Origin: Deltaproteobacteria bacterium
GTDB taxonomy: Bacteria > Desulfobacterota > Desulfuromonadia > Geobacterales > Pseudopelobacteraceae
Direction: 5' to 3'
NCBI GenBank assembly: GCA_019162745.1
Contig: JAFLLC010000039.1
Span: 1 to 64,000, forward strand
DNA: 64,000 nt
The notes beneath the pieces were generated by a model. That model did not search any database and was not told the origin of the DNA. It saw only the letters and a program-made list of their open reading frames with translations. Shown piece after piece: positions 26,207 through 34,578 of the stretch (its first letter is position 1; every line of letters starts with the position of its first letter). The position numbers and the translations under genes were made by a program.

Positions 26207-27265
26207 ATGACCTGTAAACTGTGTGGTACGGTACCATCCATAAGCAAAGCTCCCGGCGAGGCACTTTTCACCTGTAATGTTGACCTGTTGCAGCACAAGC
26301 TTATAAGCATCCTCACAACAGAAGGGTATACTCCCGTACGCGAGGGGGAGGTTGTGAAGGTCAAGATAGAAAGTTTTCAGCAGCTGTTAACCTGTTTATC
26401 TGGAAGGGACGATATTGCCAACGTGGAGGCTGACGGCCTTCATCTGCTGTTTTTGGAGAAGGGAGAGCAGCTTGACTTTGCCGCTTTTTCACGCACCAAA
26501 AACCTTAAAAAATGGTTTTTCCTGCTCAACAACAACGATTTTTTGGATATTTTCGAGAAGAATTCCGTTACCACCTATTTTCAGCCGATTGTAGCTTTGC
26601 CAAATCATGAGATTGTGGCGTATGAATGCTTGTCACGCGGAGTAAAGGCAGACGGCAGTATTATGCCGCCAAACATTCTGTTTAAACTGGCAGAAGAAAA
26701 TGATCTACTCTTTTTTTTAGACCGACTTTGTCGTGAAAACGCACTAAAGACCGCAGCAGTCAAGAAGATTACCGCCGATATTTTCATCAACTTTATCCCG
26801 ACAGCAATCTATGTCCCTGAAACGTGTCTCGAAAGCACCCTGCACTGGGCACACCAGCTTGAATATGACCCCTCGCGGATAGTCTTTGAGGTGGTGGAGT
26901 CGCATCAGGTTGAAGACGTTAAACATCTGCGACACATACTTGATTATTACCGTAACAAGGGATTCAGGACCGCCCTGGATGACATCGGCAGCGGTCACAC
27001 GAACCTTGTCACCCTTGCTGCGTTAGGCGCTGACGTGATCAAGATTGACATGGAGATCATCCGGGGTATAGATCATGATCCGGTTAAACAGTCAATTTTT
27101 AAAGCACTGGAAACGATAGCACGCGAAAACGGGATTAAGGTATTGGCAGAAGGGGTTGAAACACGTGATGAACTGGACTTCGTAAAACAAAATGGCGCCC
27201 AACTGGCGCAAGGCTATCTTTTTGCCAAACCTTCAGCAGAACCGGTCAGACGCGTAGAGTACTGA
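26207..27265 (+). CDS. EAL-domain protein, likely c-di-GMP phosphodiesterase
   Basis: A 352-residue protein. The first 110 residues are a small domain that opens MTCKLCGTVPS (CX2C) and has two more cysteines soon after. The EAL domain (about 115-350) keeps the residues needed for c-di-GMP hydrolysis: Glu in YECLSRG (ECL for EAL), Asn in FINFIP, Glu in FEVVES, Asp-Asp in LDDIGSGHTNL, Lys in VIKIDMEII, AEGVET and GAQLAQGYLF. Start ATG 26207 has AAAGGAG six bases upstream; the frame runs from 26186. No GGDEF partner in the protein. It may be regulated by the CarH-like protein. Confidence 0.88.
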   Translation: MTCKLCGTVPSISKAPGEALFTCNVDLLQHKLISILTTEGYTPVREGEVVKVKIESFQQLLTCLSGRDDIANVEADGLHLLFLEKGEQLDFAAFSRTKNLKKWFFLLNNNDFLDIFEKNSVTTYFQPIVALPNHEIVAYECLSRGVKADGSIMPPNILFKLAEENDLLFFLDRLCRENALKTAAVKKITADIFINFIPTAIYVPETCLESTLHWAHQLEYDPSRIVFEVVESHQVEDVKHLRHILDYYRNKGFRTALDDIGSGHTNLVTLAALGADVIKIDMEIIRGIDHDPVKQSIFKALETIARENGIKVLAEGVETRDELDFVKQNGAQLAQGYLFAKPSAEPVRRVEY

Positions 27266-27371
27266 TGCGGACAAAAATGGGTGGAATACAATTTATGTCA
27301 ACAGGATTGCCGAGGCTAGTGGGAAGTACAGGCGAACGCGCGGATAATCCGGGTGCAAAAGGAATGAATCC

Positions 27372-28280
27372 ATGAAGGGAAAAATTGTACTCGTAACCGG
27401 TGCAAACGGCTTTATTGGCCGCCTGTTGACTAAAGCACTTCTCGCTGAAGACCTTCAGCTCCGCTGTCTGGTGCGGAAAGCAGTCACACCGGCCGACAGC
27501 GCCATTGAAACAGTACAGGGAGATCTGCTCGAACCAGCAACGCTTCCGCCCGTCATGGCCGGCGTCGATACCGCCTACTACCTGGTACACGCCATGGCAG
27601 GAGGACGAACCGGCTTTGAACGGCGCGATCGTGACGCCGCTGAAAATTTTGTCCGCGCCGCCGAGAAGGCGGGTGTGCGGCGGGTCATCTACCTTGGCGG
27701 CTTGGGGGAAACCGGCGATGATCTTTCCGAGCATCTGAAAAGCCGCCTGGAAGTTGCGGAGATCCTCCGCTCCGGGAAGTTTGCCACAACATTTCTGCGG
27801 GCAGCGATCATCATTGGTGCAGGCGGGGCATCATTCGAGATGGTCAAGGCACTTGTAGAACGGCTGCCGGTCATGATCACCCCGCGCTGGGTAACTACGC
27901 TCTGCCAGCCGATTGCCGTGGAGGATGTCATCAGCTATCTGGTCGGATGCCTGAAAGATGAACGTACGGCTGGAGGGACTTTTGATATCGGAGGGCCGGA
28001 TGTCATAACGTACAAAGAGATGATGGAGCGTTTCGGGCGGATCATGGGGCGTAAGCTCTACATCCTGCCGGTGCCGGTACTGACGCCCCGGCTGTCATCC
28101 TACTGGGTCGGCTTTATCACACCGGTCGCTCCATCTGTTTCGATGCCGCTGATTGAAGGGCTTAAAAACGAGGTGGTCTGCCGGGAGCACGCTATCCAAA
28201 AACTTATTCCGCTGCAGTTGACGTCGTACGAAGAAGCCGTCCGTCGATCGCTTGCCGCAGAAAGATCAAAACTCCCCTGA
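27372..28280 (+). CDS. NAD(P)-binding SDR-like protein (YbjT/NDUFA9-type)
   Basis: A 302-residue protein with the N-terminal dinucleotide motif VTGANGFIGRLLTKALL and downstream features of atypical SDR proteins: VQGDLLEP, YYLVHAM, VRRVIYLGGLGE and TFLRAAIIIGAGGASFEMV. This resembles YbjT-like NmrA/epimerase-related proteins; a clear catalytic YXXXK is not seen, so the reaction is unknown. AAAGGA precedes the ATG. Its end overlaps the convergent thiE by 15 bases. Confidence 0.85.
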   Translation: MKGKIVLVTGANGFIGRLLTKALLAEDLQLRCLVRKAVTPADSAIETVQGDLLEPATLPPVMAGVDTAYYLVHAMAGGRTGFERRDRDAAENFVRAAEKAGVRRVIYLGGLGETGDDLSEHLKSRLEVAEILRSGKFATTFLRAAIIIGAGGASFEMVKALVERLPVMITPRWVTTLCQPIAVEDVISYLVGCLKDERTAGGTFDIGGPDVITYKEMMERFGRIMGRKLYILPVPVLTPRLSSYWVGFITPVAPSVSMPLIEGLKNEVVCREHAIQKLIPLQLTSYEEAVRRSLAAERSKLP

Positions 28281-28898
28281 AATAACCAGCCGGAGAGATG
28301 CTGCTGCCGTTCTGGGAGAAGCGGCCGACACAATGGCCGATACGACTGCAAGCCCGTCTGCTCCCGCGAGAATAACATCCCTGCCATTACCACAATGTAT
28401 ACCGCCGATAGCCACCAAAGGGGTTCGGACCGCCGCCCGGATCCGCCGCAACCCTTCGAGTCCCAAAGGTGGTGAGGTATCTCTCTTTGTCGGCGTGCTG
28501 AACACCGGACTGACGCCGATATAGTCAGCCCCTTCCTCTTCAGCGCGAATGGCATCTTCAATTGATTCCGCCGAGACGCCGACGATCCATTCGGGAGGTC
28601 CCAACTGCCTTGCATAACTGATCGGCATATCCGTTTGCCCCAGATGAACGCCATCCGCGCCGACGGCAAGGGCTATATCCACGCGGTCATTGATCAGGAG
28701 CGGCACACCGAGGGGTTTCAGAAGCTCTATCAGCAGGCGGGCTTCGTGGAGAAACTCCCTGGTGCTGCACTCTTTTTCCCGCAACTGTACGCAGGTAACG
28801 CCGCCTGCCACAGCCTCACGAACGACCTCAACCAATGGGCGCCCTCCGGCAAGGGCACGGTCAGTTACAAGATGTAACAGATAGCATGGATCCTCCAT
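28266..28898 (-). CDS. thiE: Thiamine-phosphate synthase
   Basis: A 210-residue TIM-barrel enzyme joining HMP-pyrophosphate and thiazole phosphate to thiamine phosphate. Motifs: VTDRALAGGRPL, CVQLREKE, INDRVDIALAVGADGVHLGQ, GADYIGVSPVFSTPTK and VAIGGI. The start ATG 28898 follows the thiM stop by five bases and has AGGAAGGG upstream; the longer frame to 28925 would overlap thiM. The two genes form an operon. Confidence 0.94.
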   Translation of the reverse strand: MEDPCYLLHLVTDRALAGGRPLVEVVREAVAGGVTCVQLREKECSTREFLHEARLLIELLKPLGVPLLINDRVDIALAVGADGVHLGQTDMPISYARQLGPPEWIVGVSAESIEDAIRAEEEGADYIGVSPVFSTPTKRDTSPPLGLEGLRRIRAAVRTPLVAIGGIHCGNGRDVILAGADGLAVVSAIVSAASPRTAAASLRLVISGEF

Positions 28899-28903
28899 AG
28901 CAC

Positions 28904-29731
28904 TTACCCTTCCTCTATCTTGCATCCGGACTCAAGCTCTTCAGGGGTAAGACAATACAAGGCATCCAGAAACCGGATCATAAAGGAGCCGGGACCAGCG
29001 GCGCCGGCAGCTGCCACCTGCCCTGCCAGCCCGTAATAAGCCAGGGCCGTTGCCGTTGCAGAGACCGGATCAGGATCGATCCCGGCAAAGGCGCCGATAA
29101 CAGCTGTAGCACCGCAGCCTGTACCGGTTACAGCACCCATCAGGGGGTGACCGTTGGACACCCGGACAATGCGCTCCCCATCGGTAATGAAATCTTCAGC
29201 TCCGGTGATCGCCACCGGCACTCCCAACTCACGGGCCAAGCGCACTGCCTGCTCAGCTACCGCCTCCACGGAATCAGCGGCATCAACACCCTTGGCCTTC
29301 GAATTGCCGCACGCCAGCGCAAGTATTTCCGAGGCATTACCGCGCACCACGCTTACCCGCGTCTCTGCCAGAATACGTTGTGCAGCTTTTGTCCGGAGCA
29401 TTGTTGCACCTGCTCCTACCGGATCCAGGATAATCGGGACACCCAGGACGGTTGCCTTCTTTCCGGCCTTGATCATGGCATCAACCCAGTCATCGGTCAG
29501 GGTGCCGATGTTTAAAACCAGCGCCCTGGCAAAGGAAACCATCTCTTCCACCTCGTTTTCTGCGTGGGCCATCACCGGAGAGGCACCCGCAGCCAACAAG
29601 ATGTTGGCCGTAAAGTTCATAACCACAAAATTTGTGATATTGTGTACCAGCGGTTTGGTTTCACGGAGTTTGCGCAGATTAGTGGCTGCCTGGGTCTGCA
29701 TGGATGTTGCACGATCATGAATATTGTTCAC
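28904..29731 (-). CDS. thiM: Hydroxyethylthiazole kinase
   Basis: A 275-residue thiazole salvage kinase that supplies ThiE with thiazole phosphate. Motifs: PLVHNITNFVVMNFTANILLA, AGASPVMAHA, LDPVGAGA, RGNASEI and the GTGCGATAVI end loop. The open frame begins at TTG 29737, but that is two bases from AAGGAG; GTG 29731 has an eight-base spacing and is preferred. No TPP riboswitch could be recognised upstream. Confidence 0.93.
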   Translation of the reverse strand: MNNIHDRATSMQTQAATNLRKLRETKPLVHNITNFVVMNFTANILLAAGASPVMAHAENEVEEMVSFARALVLNIGTLTDDWVDAMIKAGKKATVLGVPIILDPVGAGATMLRTKAAQRILAETRVSVVRGNASEILALACGNSKAKGVDAADSVEAVAEQAVRLARELGVPVAITGAEDFITDGERIVRVSNGHPLMGAVTGTGCGATAVIGAFAGIDPDPVSATATALAYYGLAGQVAAAGAAGPGSFMIRFLDALYCLTPEELESGCKIEEG

Positions 29732-29871
29732 CGTCAAGTCTCCTTAAAATATAGCGTTCAGTAACTTTTAAAATGGCCAGCCATAATAAATAAAGTTGTC
29801 AACAGTACCATAAGACGTTATGAACGGCGTGAGTTTTTAGCCATCAAACATTCAAGAAAGTAGGTAGAACT

Positions 29872-30792
29872 TTGCTCCGTTTAGGTCTCTGCTGCCTGTT
29901 CAAAGATGAAGCTGTGTCATTCCGTACAACAACCGTTAAAGTTCTTGCCACCCTTCCCCGCGACCGGCAACTGCTCAAACTGTCGGAAATCTGCCTGCAC
30001 AACGCCATCAACCTCAAGTTGGCACTGGAAGCAGTGCAACGACTCGGTATAGGCGCCTTTCGCATCATGTCGCCGCTGTTCCCTCGTATGACTCACCCCG
30101 AGGCCGGCTATTCGCTGGAAAATTTACCAGACGGGGAGATCATAAGCGGTACTCTTGAAACCTGCAAACATTTTGCGCTGAAGAAGCAAATAAGGCTCAG
30201 CTTTCACCCCGACCAATTCGTTGTTCTGTCATCACCACACCCGGCAGTCGTCGCCAATTCAATTCTGGAACTGAAGTATCAGGCCCGGTTGGCGGAGGCT
30301 GTCGGTGCAGATGTTATTAATATTCATGCGGGCGGAGTGTATGGTGACAAGCGGGCGGCTCTTAAACGTTTTGCAGAGGTGTATAATGCTCTGCCTGAAT
30401 CGGTACGAAGTCGTCTGTCACTGGAAAATGACGATGTCAGTTATACTCCCGGGGATTTGCTGCCGCTCTGCGAGCAGTACAATATCCCGATGGTCTACGA
30501 TGTTCATCACCACCGCTGCAATCCAGACAATATGACTATAGAAGAAGCTACAGAGCGGGCAGGCGCAACATGGAAAGCGGCTGGACTGGAACAGCAATGC
30601 CACATCTCCTCTCCCAGGTCGGGGTGGGGAAACCCGGCTCCCAGGCCGCATGCAGATTACATCGACCCGGCCGATGTACCTGATTGTTGGATAGGGCGCC
30701 AGATGACGGTTGATGTCGAGGCAAAGGCAAAGGAACTGGCTGTTGTCCGCTTGATAGAGGACTTGAAGCTGCTGGGTCAGACTTCATGTTAA
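29872..30792 (+). CDS. uvsE: UV damage endonuclease UvsE/UVDE
   Basis: A 306-residue TIM-barrel nuclease that nicks DNA 5' to UV photoproducts as an alternative to UvrABC. Metal-site segments are present: LSFHPDQFVVLSS, VINIHAGGVYGDK, SLENDDVSYTP, MVYDVHHHRCNPDNM, CHISSPRSGWG. The N-terminal LRLGLCCLF and RIMSPLFPRMTHP match the family. The start is probably TTG 29872, with a weak GTAGGTAG upstream. It is monocistronic and divergent from thiM. Confidence 0.93.
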   Translation: MLRLGLCCLFKDEAVSFRTTTVKVLATLPRDRQLLKLSEICLHNAINLKLALEAVQRLGIGAFRIMSPLFPRMTHPEAGYSLENLPDGEIISGTLETCKHFALKKQIRLSFHPDQFVVLSSPHPAVVANSILELKYQARLAEAVGADVINIHAGGVYGDKRAALKRFAEVYNALPESVRSRLSLENDDVSYTPGDLLPLCEQYNIPMVYDVHHHRCNPDNMTIEEATERAGATWKAAGLEQQCHISSPRSGWGNPAPRPHADYIDPADVPDCWIGRQMTVDVEAKAKELAVVRLIEDLKLLGQTSC

Positions 30793-30994
30793 AGAACTGG
30801 CTCGCAGTCATCATTTCAGATTATATTGCCGACAAGCCTGAATACTGAAAAGAGAGCCTTAAATACGCTTTCTAACTTGACTAAATCAATATTATTATCT
30901 ACTTTACCGCAACCAAACAGATTATCCCGTGCACTTCTGTCTTAGCCCTGCTTTAGTACTGCCCAGAGCAGCTTATATTTGTCAAGATCCGGCA

Positions 30995-31008
30995 GAAAGT
31001 TGACTTTC
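30995..31008. promoter_or_regulatory. 14-bp palindrome in the ribosome-site position of a CheY-like gene
   Basis: GAAAGT-TG-ACTTTC is a perfect inverted repeat ending four bases before the ATG at 31013. No Shine-Dalgarno is present. It may be an operator or a hairpin that limits initiation. Confidence 0.4.
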
Positions 31009-31012
31009 CTAT

Positions 31013-31384
31013 ATGATCAAAAAAATCCTGCTTGTTGATGATTCTCCAATTTCCCGAAGAATGATGAAGAGCTGTATTCCCAAAGACCGCGGTTATGAAC
31101 TATTTGAGGCGTGTGATGGTTTAGCCGGATTTGAAGCGTATAAAGAAATCCGCCCTGACGTAACATTCATGGACCTCACCATGCCGGTCATGGATGGCTC
31201 CGAAGCAACCGGTAAAATCAGGGAATTCAACCCGGAAGCCGTTGTCATTGTCTGCACCGCCGATATTCAGATCAAATCCATCACGAATGCGCTGAACCAG
31301 GGAGCACTCATGGTTATGAAAAAACCCCCATCCAAGGAAACCGTCGAAGACGCACTTTTAAAAGCTGATGAGCACATCGGATAA
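31013..31384 (+). CDS. Single-domain CheY-like response regulator
   Basis: A 123-residue stand-alone receiver. Acidic pair in LLVDDSPISRR, phospho-acceptor Asp in TFMDLTMPVMDG (about residue 54), Thr in VIVCTAD and Lys in VMKKPPS. No output domain, so it acts by protein contact, as CheY does. First of three genes (CheY-like, CheC-like, PAS-GGDEF) with 4-base spacing or overlap. The start is fixed by the domain edge even though no ribosome site is visible. Confidence 0.92.
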   Translation: MIKKILLVDDSPISRRMMKSCIPKDRGYELFEACDGLAGFEAYKEIRPDVTFMDLTMPVMDGSEATGKIREFNPEAVVIVCTADIQIKSITNALNQGALMVMKKPPSKETVEDALLKADEHIG

Positions 31385-31388
31385 AGAT

Positions 31389-32027
31389 ATGGACTACTGT
31401 CTCGACACCATTTCGGAAGAAGAAAAAGAGATTCTTCAGGAAATCATGAATATCGCCTTTGGCAAGGCTGCTGCAGACCTTGCCGAAGTCATCAATATAT
31501 TCGTTGTTCTGAGCGTGCCGCATATCGAAATACTGAATGCCCAGGATCTGCCAGAATATCTCAAATCGCAGGTCAGTGCGTATGACCGCGTCAGCATTGT
31601 TGAACAGAATTTCTGGGGAGATTTCAAAGGAAGCGCTTTCCTCGTTTTTCAGGCCAGCGCCGGCAGAGAGCTCATTTCTCTTTTTAGTGATGACTCCGAA
31701 GACTTCGGCTCGGAGCCGATCGACGCATTGGAAAAGGAAACACTGATGGAGGTGGGCAATATCCTTATCGGCGCCTGCGTCGGAAAGCTGTCCGAACTAC
31801 TCGGCGACGCCGTAACCTATTCGCCACCCCGCGTCGTCACGGAAAACAGTTCTAATGATGCAATCCCGGTAAACATCTTTGAAAGCGGCTCCTCTGCAAT
31901 CGTGCTGAAAACGGTCTTCTGTTTCAACGAACGTAATGTAAACGGCTTCCTCTTCCTGGTAACCAGCAACGATTCGATCCTCTGGCTGAAAAAATCTCTG
32001 GCCGCCTTTATGGAACAGTACGAATGA
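31389..32027 (+). CDS. CheC/CheX-like chemotaxis phosphatase
   Basis: A 212-residue protein. Two copies of the CheC active-site helix are visible: LQEIMNIAFGKAAADLAEV near residue 20 and METLMEVGNILIGACVGKL-like near 125, each with the Glu-x2-Asn pair that attacks the aspartyl phosphate of CheY. It probably dephosphorylates the CheY-like protein encoded just upstream. ATG 31389 is four bases after the CheY stop; an in-frame ATG at 31368 would add seven residues and overlap it. Its own stop overlaps the next start (ATGA). Confidence 0.85.
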   Translation: MDYCLDTISEEEKEILQEIMNIAFGKAAADLAEVINIFVVLSVPHIEILNAQDLPEYLKSQVSAYDRVSIVEQNFWGDFKGSAFLVFQASAGRELISLFSDDSEDFGSEPIDALEKETLMEVGNILIGACVGKLSELLGDAVTYSPPRVVTENSSNDAIPVNIFESGSSAIVLKTVFCFNERNVNGFLFLVTSNDSILWLKKSLAAFMEQYE

Positions 32028-32929
32028 CGTTGAATGAGCTTACCCAGATCTTTGACACCTTCAACTTCGGTCTGGTCGTTCTTGACAGGGATATAAAGAT
32101 TCAATACTGGAATCGCTGGATGGCGATGCACAGTGGGACCCCCTCAGACCAGATGGTTGGCGAACCCCTTTTTGATTTTTTCCCGCATTTAAGCACTCCC
32201 AGCTTCAACAAGAACTGCAAAGCGGTACTCTCCTTCGGCAATTTTGCGTTCTTTTCCCAAAAACTGCATCGTTTTCTATTTCCCTTCAAACCGGACAGCT
32301 CCTTCGGCTATCGTTTTGACCTGATGCAGCAGAGCTGTACGATGGGACCGCTCCGCTCCGAAGACAATTCGATCACCGGCCTCTTCCTGATTGTCCAGGA
32401 TGTTACCGAGCTTGCCACCTACGAGCAAAAACTGGTCGAAATGAACACTAAAGATGCGCTGACCGGCATTTACAACCGCAGATTTCTGGAATCCCGCCTG
32501 CAGGAGGAATGTAACAGACAGCAGAGACATTTCAGGCAGCTGAGCCTGATTATGATCGACATAGATTTTTTCAAGAAGGTGAACGACACCTACGGTCATC
32601 AGTGCGGAGACCTGGTTCTGCAGTCCGTGGCGGCAAAAGCAGCAGCAGTCATCAGAAGTACAGATTTTATCGCCCGTTACGGCGGCGAGGAGTTCTGCTG
32701 CCTGCTGCCGGAAACTCCCGCCGATGCCGCAGAAACGGTAGCCGAACACATAAGAGCCCATATAGAAGAGATGGAAAACAATTTCGAGGGCATCTCCGTC
32801 AAGGTCACCATCAGCCTCGGGATTTCCAGCTTCGCAGCTGAAGACACCCCCGAAACACTTCTGAAAAGGGCTGATGACGCGCTCTATCAGGCAAAACATT
32901 CCGGCAGAAACCGATTCATCAGACTTTAA
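32024..32929 (+). CDS. PAS-GGDEF diguanylate cyclase
   Basis: A 301-residue cytoplasmic enzyme that makes c-di-GMP from two GTP. An N-terminal PAS-like domain (about 1-135) begins LTQIFDTFNFGLVVLDRDIK and a short helix links it to the GGDEF domain (about 140-300). The active motif is intact (GGEEF, in RYGGEEFCCLLPE) and the product-inhibition I-site RXXD is present five residues before it (RSTD). With the CheY-like and CheC-like genes upstream, a phosphorylation-tuned c-di-GMP output is plausible. Confidence 0.93.
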   Translation: MTLNELTQIFDTFNFGLVVLDRDIKIQYWNRWMAMHSGTPSDQMVGEPLFDFFPHLSTPSFNKNCKAVLSFGNFAFFSQKLHRFLFPFKPDSSFGYRFDLMQQSCTMGPLRSEDNSITGLFLIVQDVTELATYEQKLVEMNTKDALTGIYNRRFLESRLQEECNRQQRHFRQLSLIMIDIDFFKKVNDTYGHQCGDLVLQSVAAKAAAVIRSTDFIARYGGEEFCCLLPETPADAAETVAEHIRAHIEEMENNFEGISVKVTISLGISSFAAEDTPETLLKRADDALYQAKHSGRNRFIRL

Positions 32930-32999
32930 ACCACCTGAAACGCCCCTTGATAAATCCTTTGTAAACCGCCAGTAAGACGAGTACCCGACCTCATAACGT

Positions 33000-33614
33000 T
33001 CACACTTCCAGATTCATTTCAGGCTGAAGCAGCCTGTTTCCCTCACGCATGAACGGAATCGACACCAGACGCGGAGATGAGAGTTCCACGCTAAAGGAAA
33101 CCAAAAACAAAGGGTTGTTGCGCTTCTCTTCTACCAGGGTCGACAACAGGATCAGCTCTGCCATCGCGGGGACATCCGCCTCTGCAACCGTCACCGGCTC
33201 AACCGGAAGATCCCGTACAGGTGACAAATGGAGAGAGGGAAATCGTACCGTCATATTCCTTCCCAGTCTGATCGACTGCGGCGGCGGTAGTAAAAATGCA
33301 GGTACAAAAACTAACGGAGCTTCGTTGGGAGCTGCAGCTGTTTTCACCGAACCGCACATTTTCATGAAAATCATGGTATTATCCACAACCCCTTCCTGAG
33401 AGTTGATTATGAACGATGCGTACCAGAACGGCAGTAAAATATCGCCGCTTCCCGACAAATGATCAACCTCCCTCGGCACAAGCAGCCCCCCTGCCAGTTC
33501 CCAGACACTCCCGCAGCCGCTGCACTGATAGGCCACCTGTTCTTTGCCCGCCGTCATCCTCGCGGCACACCGCCCGCAGACCAGAGGCACGATCCTGAAT
33601 CCGGCATCAGCCAC
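33000..33614 (-). CDS. Zinc-ribbon protein, third of a coupled trio
   Basis: A 204-residue protein starting at GTG 33614, which overlaps the stop of the gene before it. It has four cysteines in CX2C-X14-CX2C at 13-34 (CGRC..CSGC), then GDILLPFWYASFIIN and a beta-rich C-terminal part with no membrane helix. An in-frame ATG at 33674 would add 20 residues and a 68-base overlap. The ribbon spacing and the PFW motif are shared with its two upstream neighbours, so all three appear related. Function unknown. Confidence 0.72.
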   Translation of the reverse strand: MADAGFRIVPLVCGRCAARMTAGKEQVAYQCSGCGSVWELAGGLLVPREVDHLSGSGDILLPFWYASFIINSQEGVVDNTMIFMKMCGSVKTAAAPNEAPLVFVPAFLLPPPQSIRLGRNMTVRFPSLHLSPVRDLPVEPVTVAEADVPAMAELILLSTLVEEKRNNPLFLVSFSVELSSPRLVSIPFMREGNRLLQPEMNLEV

Positions 33615-34578
33615 GCTGCACCCCCGCACTCCGCTTCGAAGTTCCGGCGAGTAGCTTGATGATTGAGGGGGCATCCAGAGTTCCTGTCCGCCATTTAAGC
33701 AGATAAACCGCCAGAGCAGTCAGCGCCACACCGGCAGTAGGCGTTGTCGTCCACCCCAGCAGAACCATGGCGATAAACGCCAGCGGCAGGAATCGTTCAC
33801 GCCGCTCTTCGCCCGGAAATTGACACCTGATAACATCACCGTTAACCGCATCAATCGCCACAGGATAAACACGCCCCCCCCTTGTAAAGAGCAGTCGCCA
33901 GACCGGATAGTACGTGAGTGCGAGCCATTCTGAAGAAATGCGGACGCGCTCTTCCCGGCGTATCGTCCCTTCTGAATTCCCGCCCCCTCGAGTGACGGCA
34001 AGCGCTTCCTGTCGCGCCTGGGCAACTCCTTTGAGCGGGTCCGCCACGGTTCCCCTGGCCGCTGTGTCCTGATAATCCAATGCTTCGCATTTCAGCACTG
34101 CGGCGGCTATGCCGACCCGCATCTGACCAAAAGAGGAGTACTCTCCGGCCGGTGTACTAAAGTCAAGCGGTTTGGCAATCAGGGAAAAACTGCGTTCATT
34201 CTCCCCTTTCACCGTACGGGTGAAGCGGGTGCCGTTTTCATCATAATCCACCTCTTCCCTGAAGGTTTCCTTCTCGCGCCACTGCCACCCTGTCGCCATC
34301 CCCCTGACCCTCCAGAACGGTAAAAAAAAGAGCGTGCCCTCTTTGAAACTGAAAGAAGTGGCGGACTCCCGCCCGGATTCCCCCGCAGCAAGCAGTTTTC
34401 GCACAGCAGTACGGGCAGCATTAAGATCGATCCGTTCCCGGATCAGCAAACGATGCACACCGCTGTCTCCGGAAATCACGGACGTAACACCGCAAAATCG
34501 GCACACGGCGCCACGATCTCCTTCGGCGCATTCAAACGGCCCGCCACAATGGGGGCATTTAAAAACAATCGTTGCCAT
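33607..34578 (-). CDS. Zinc-ribbon membrane protein, second of a coupled trio
   Basis: A 323-residue protein. N-terminal zinc ribbon CPHC-X14-CRFC (8-29), then a soluble middle with FFLPFWRVRG and later LTYYPVWRLLF. The C-terminal part has two hydrophobic helices (FLPLAFIAMVLLGW, TAGVALTALAVYLL), so it is likely anchored in the inner membrane with the ribbon in the cytoplasm. Its ATG shares one base with the preceding stop (TGATG), so translation is coupled. I do not know a characterised homologue. Confidence 0.78.
   Translation of the reverse strand: MATIVFKCPHCGGPFECAEGDRGAVCRFCGVTSVISGDSGVHRLLIRERIDLNAARTAVRKLLAAGESGRESATSFSFKEGTLFFLPFWRVRGMATGWQWREKETFREEVDYDENGTRFTRTVKGENERSFSLIAKPLDFSTPAGEYSSFGQMRVGIAAAVLKCEALDYQDTAARGTVADPLKGVAQARQEALAVTRGGGNSEGTIRREERVRISSEWLALTYYPVWRLLFTRGGRVYPVAIDAVNGDVIRCQFPGEERRERFLPLAFIAMVLLGWTTTPTAGVALTALAVYLLKWRTGTLDAPSIIKLLAGTSKRSAGVQRG

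Noticed and set aside
27277-27375. 32-codon leader ORF overlapping the SDR-like gene start
   Set aside because: The overlap ATGA is suggestive, but there is no ribosome site and the frame has no coding character.
29738-29871. Possible TPP riboswitch upstream of thiM
   Set aside because: I searched for the CTGAGA-type core and found none.
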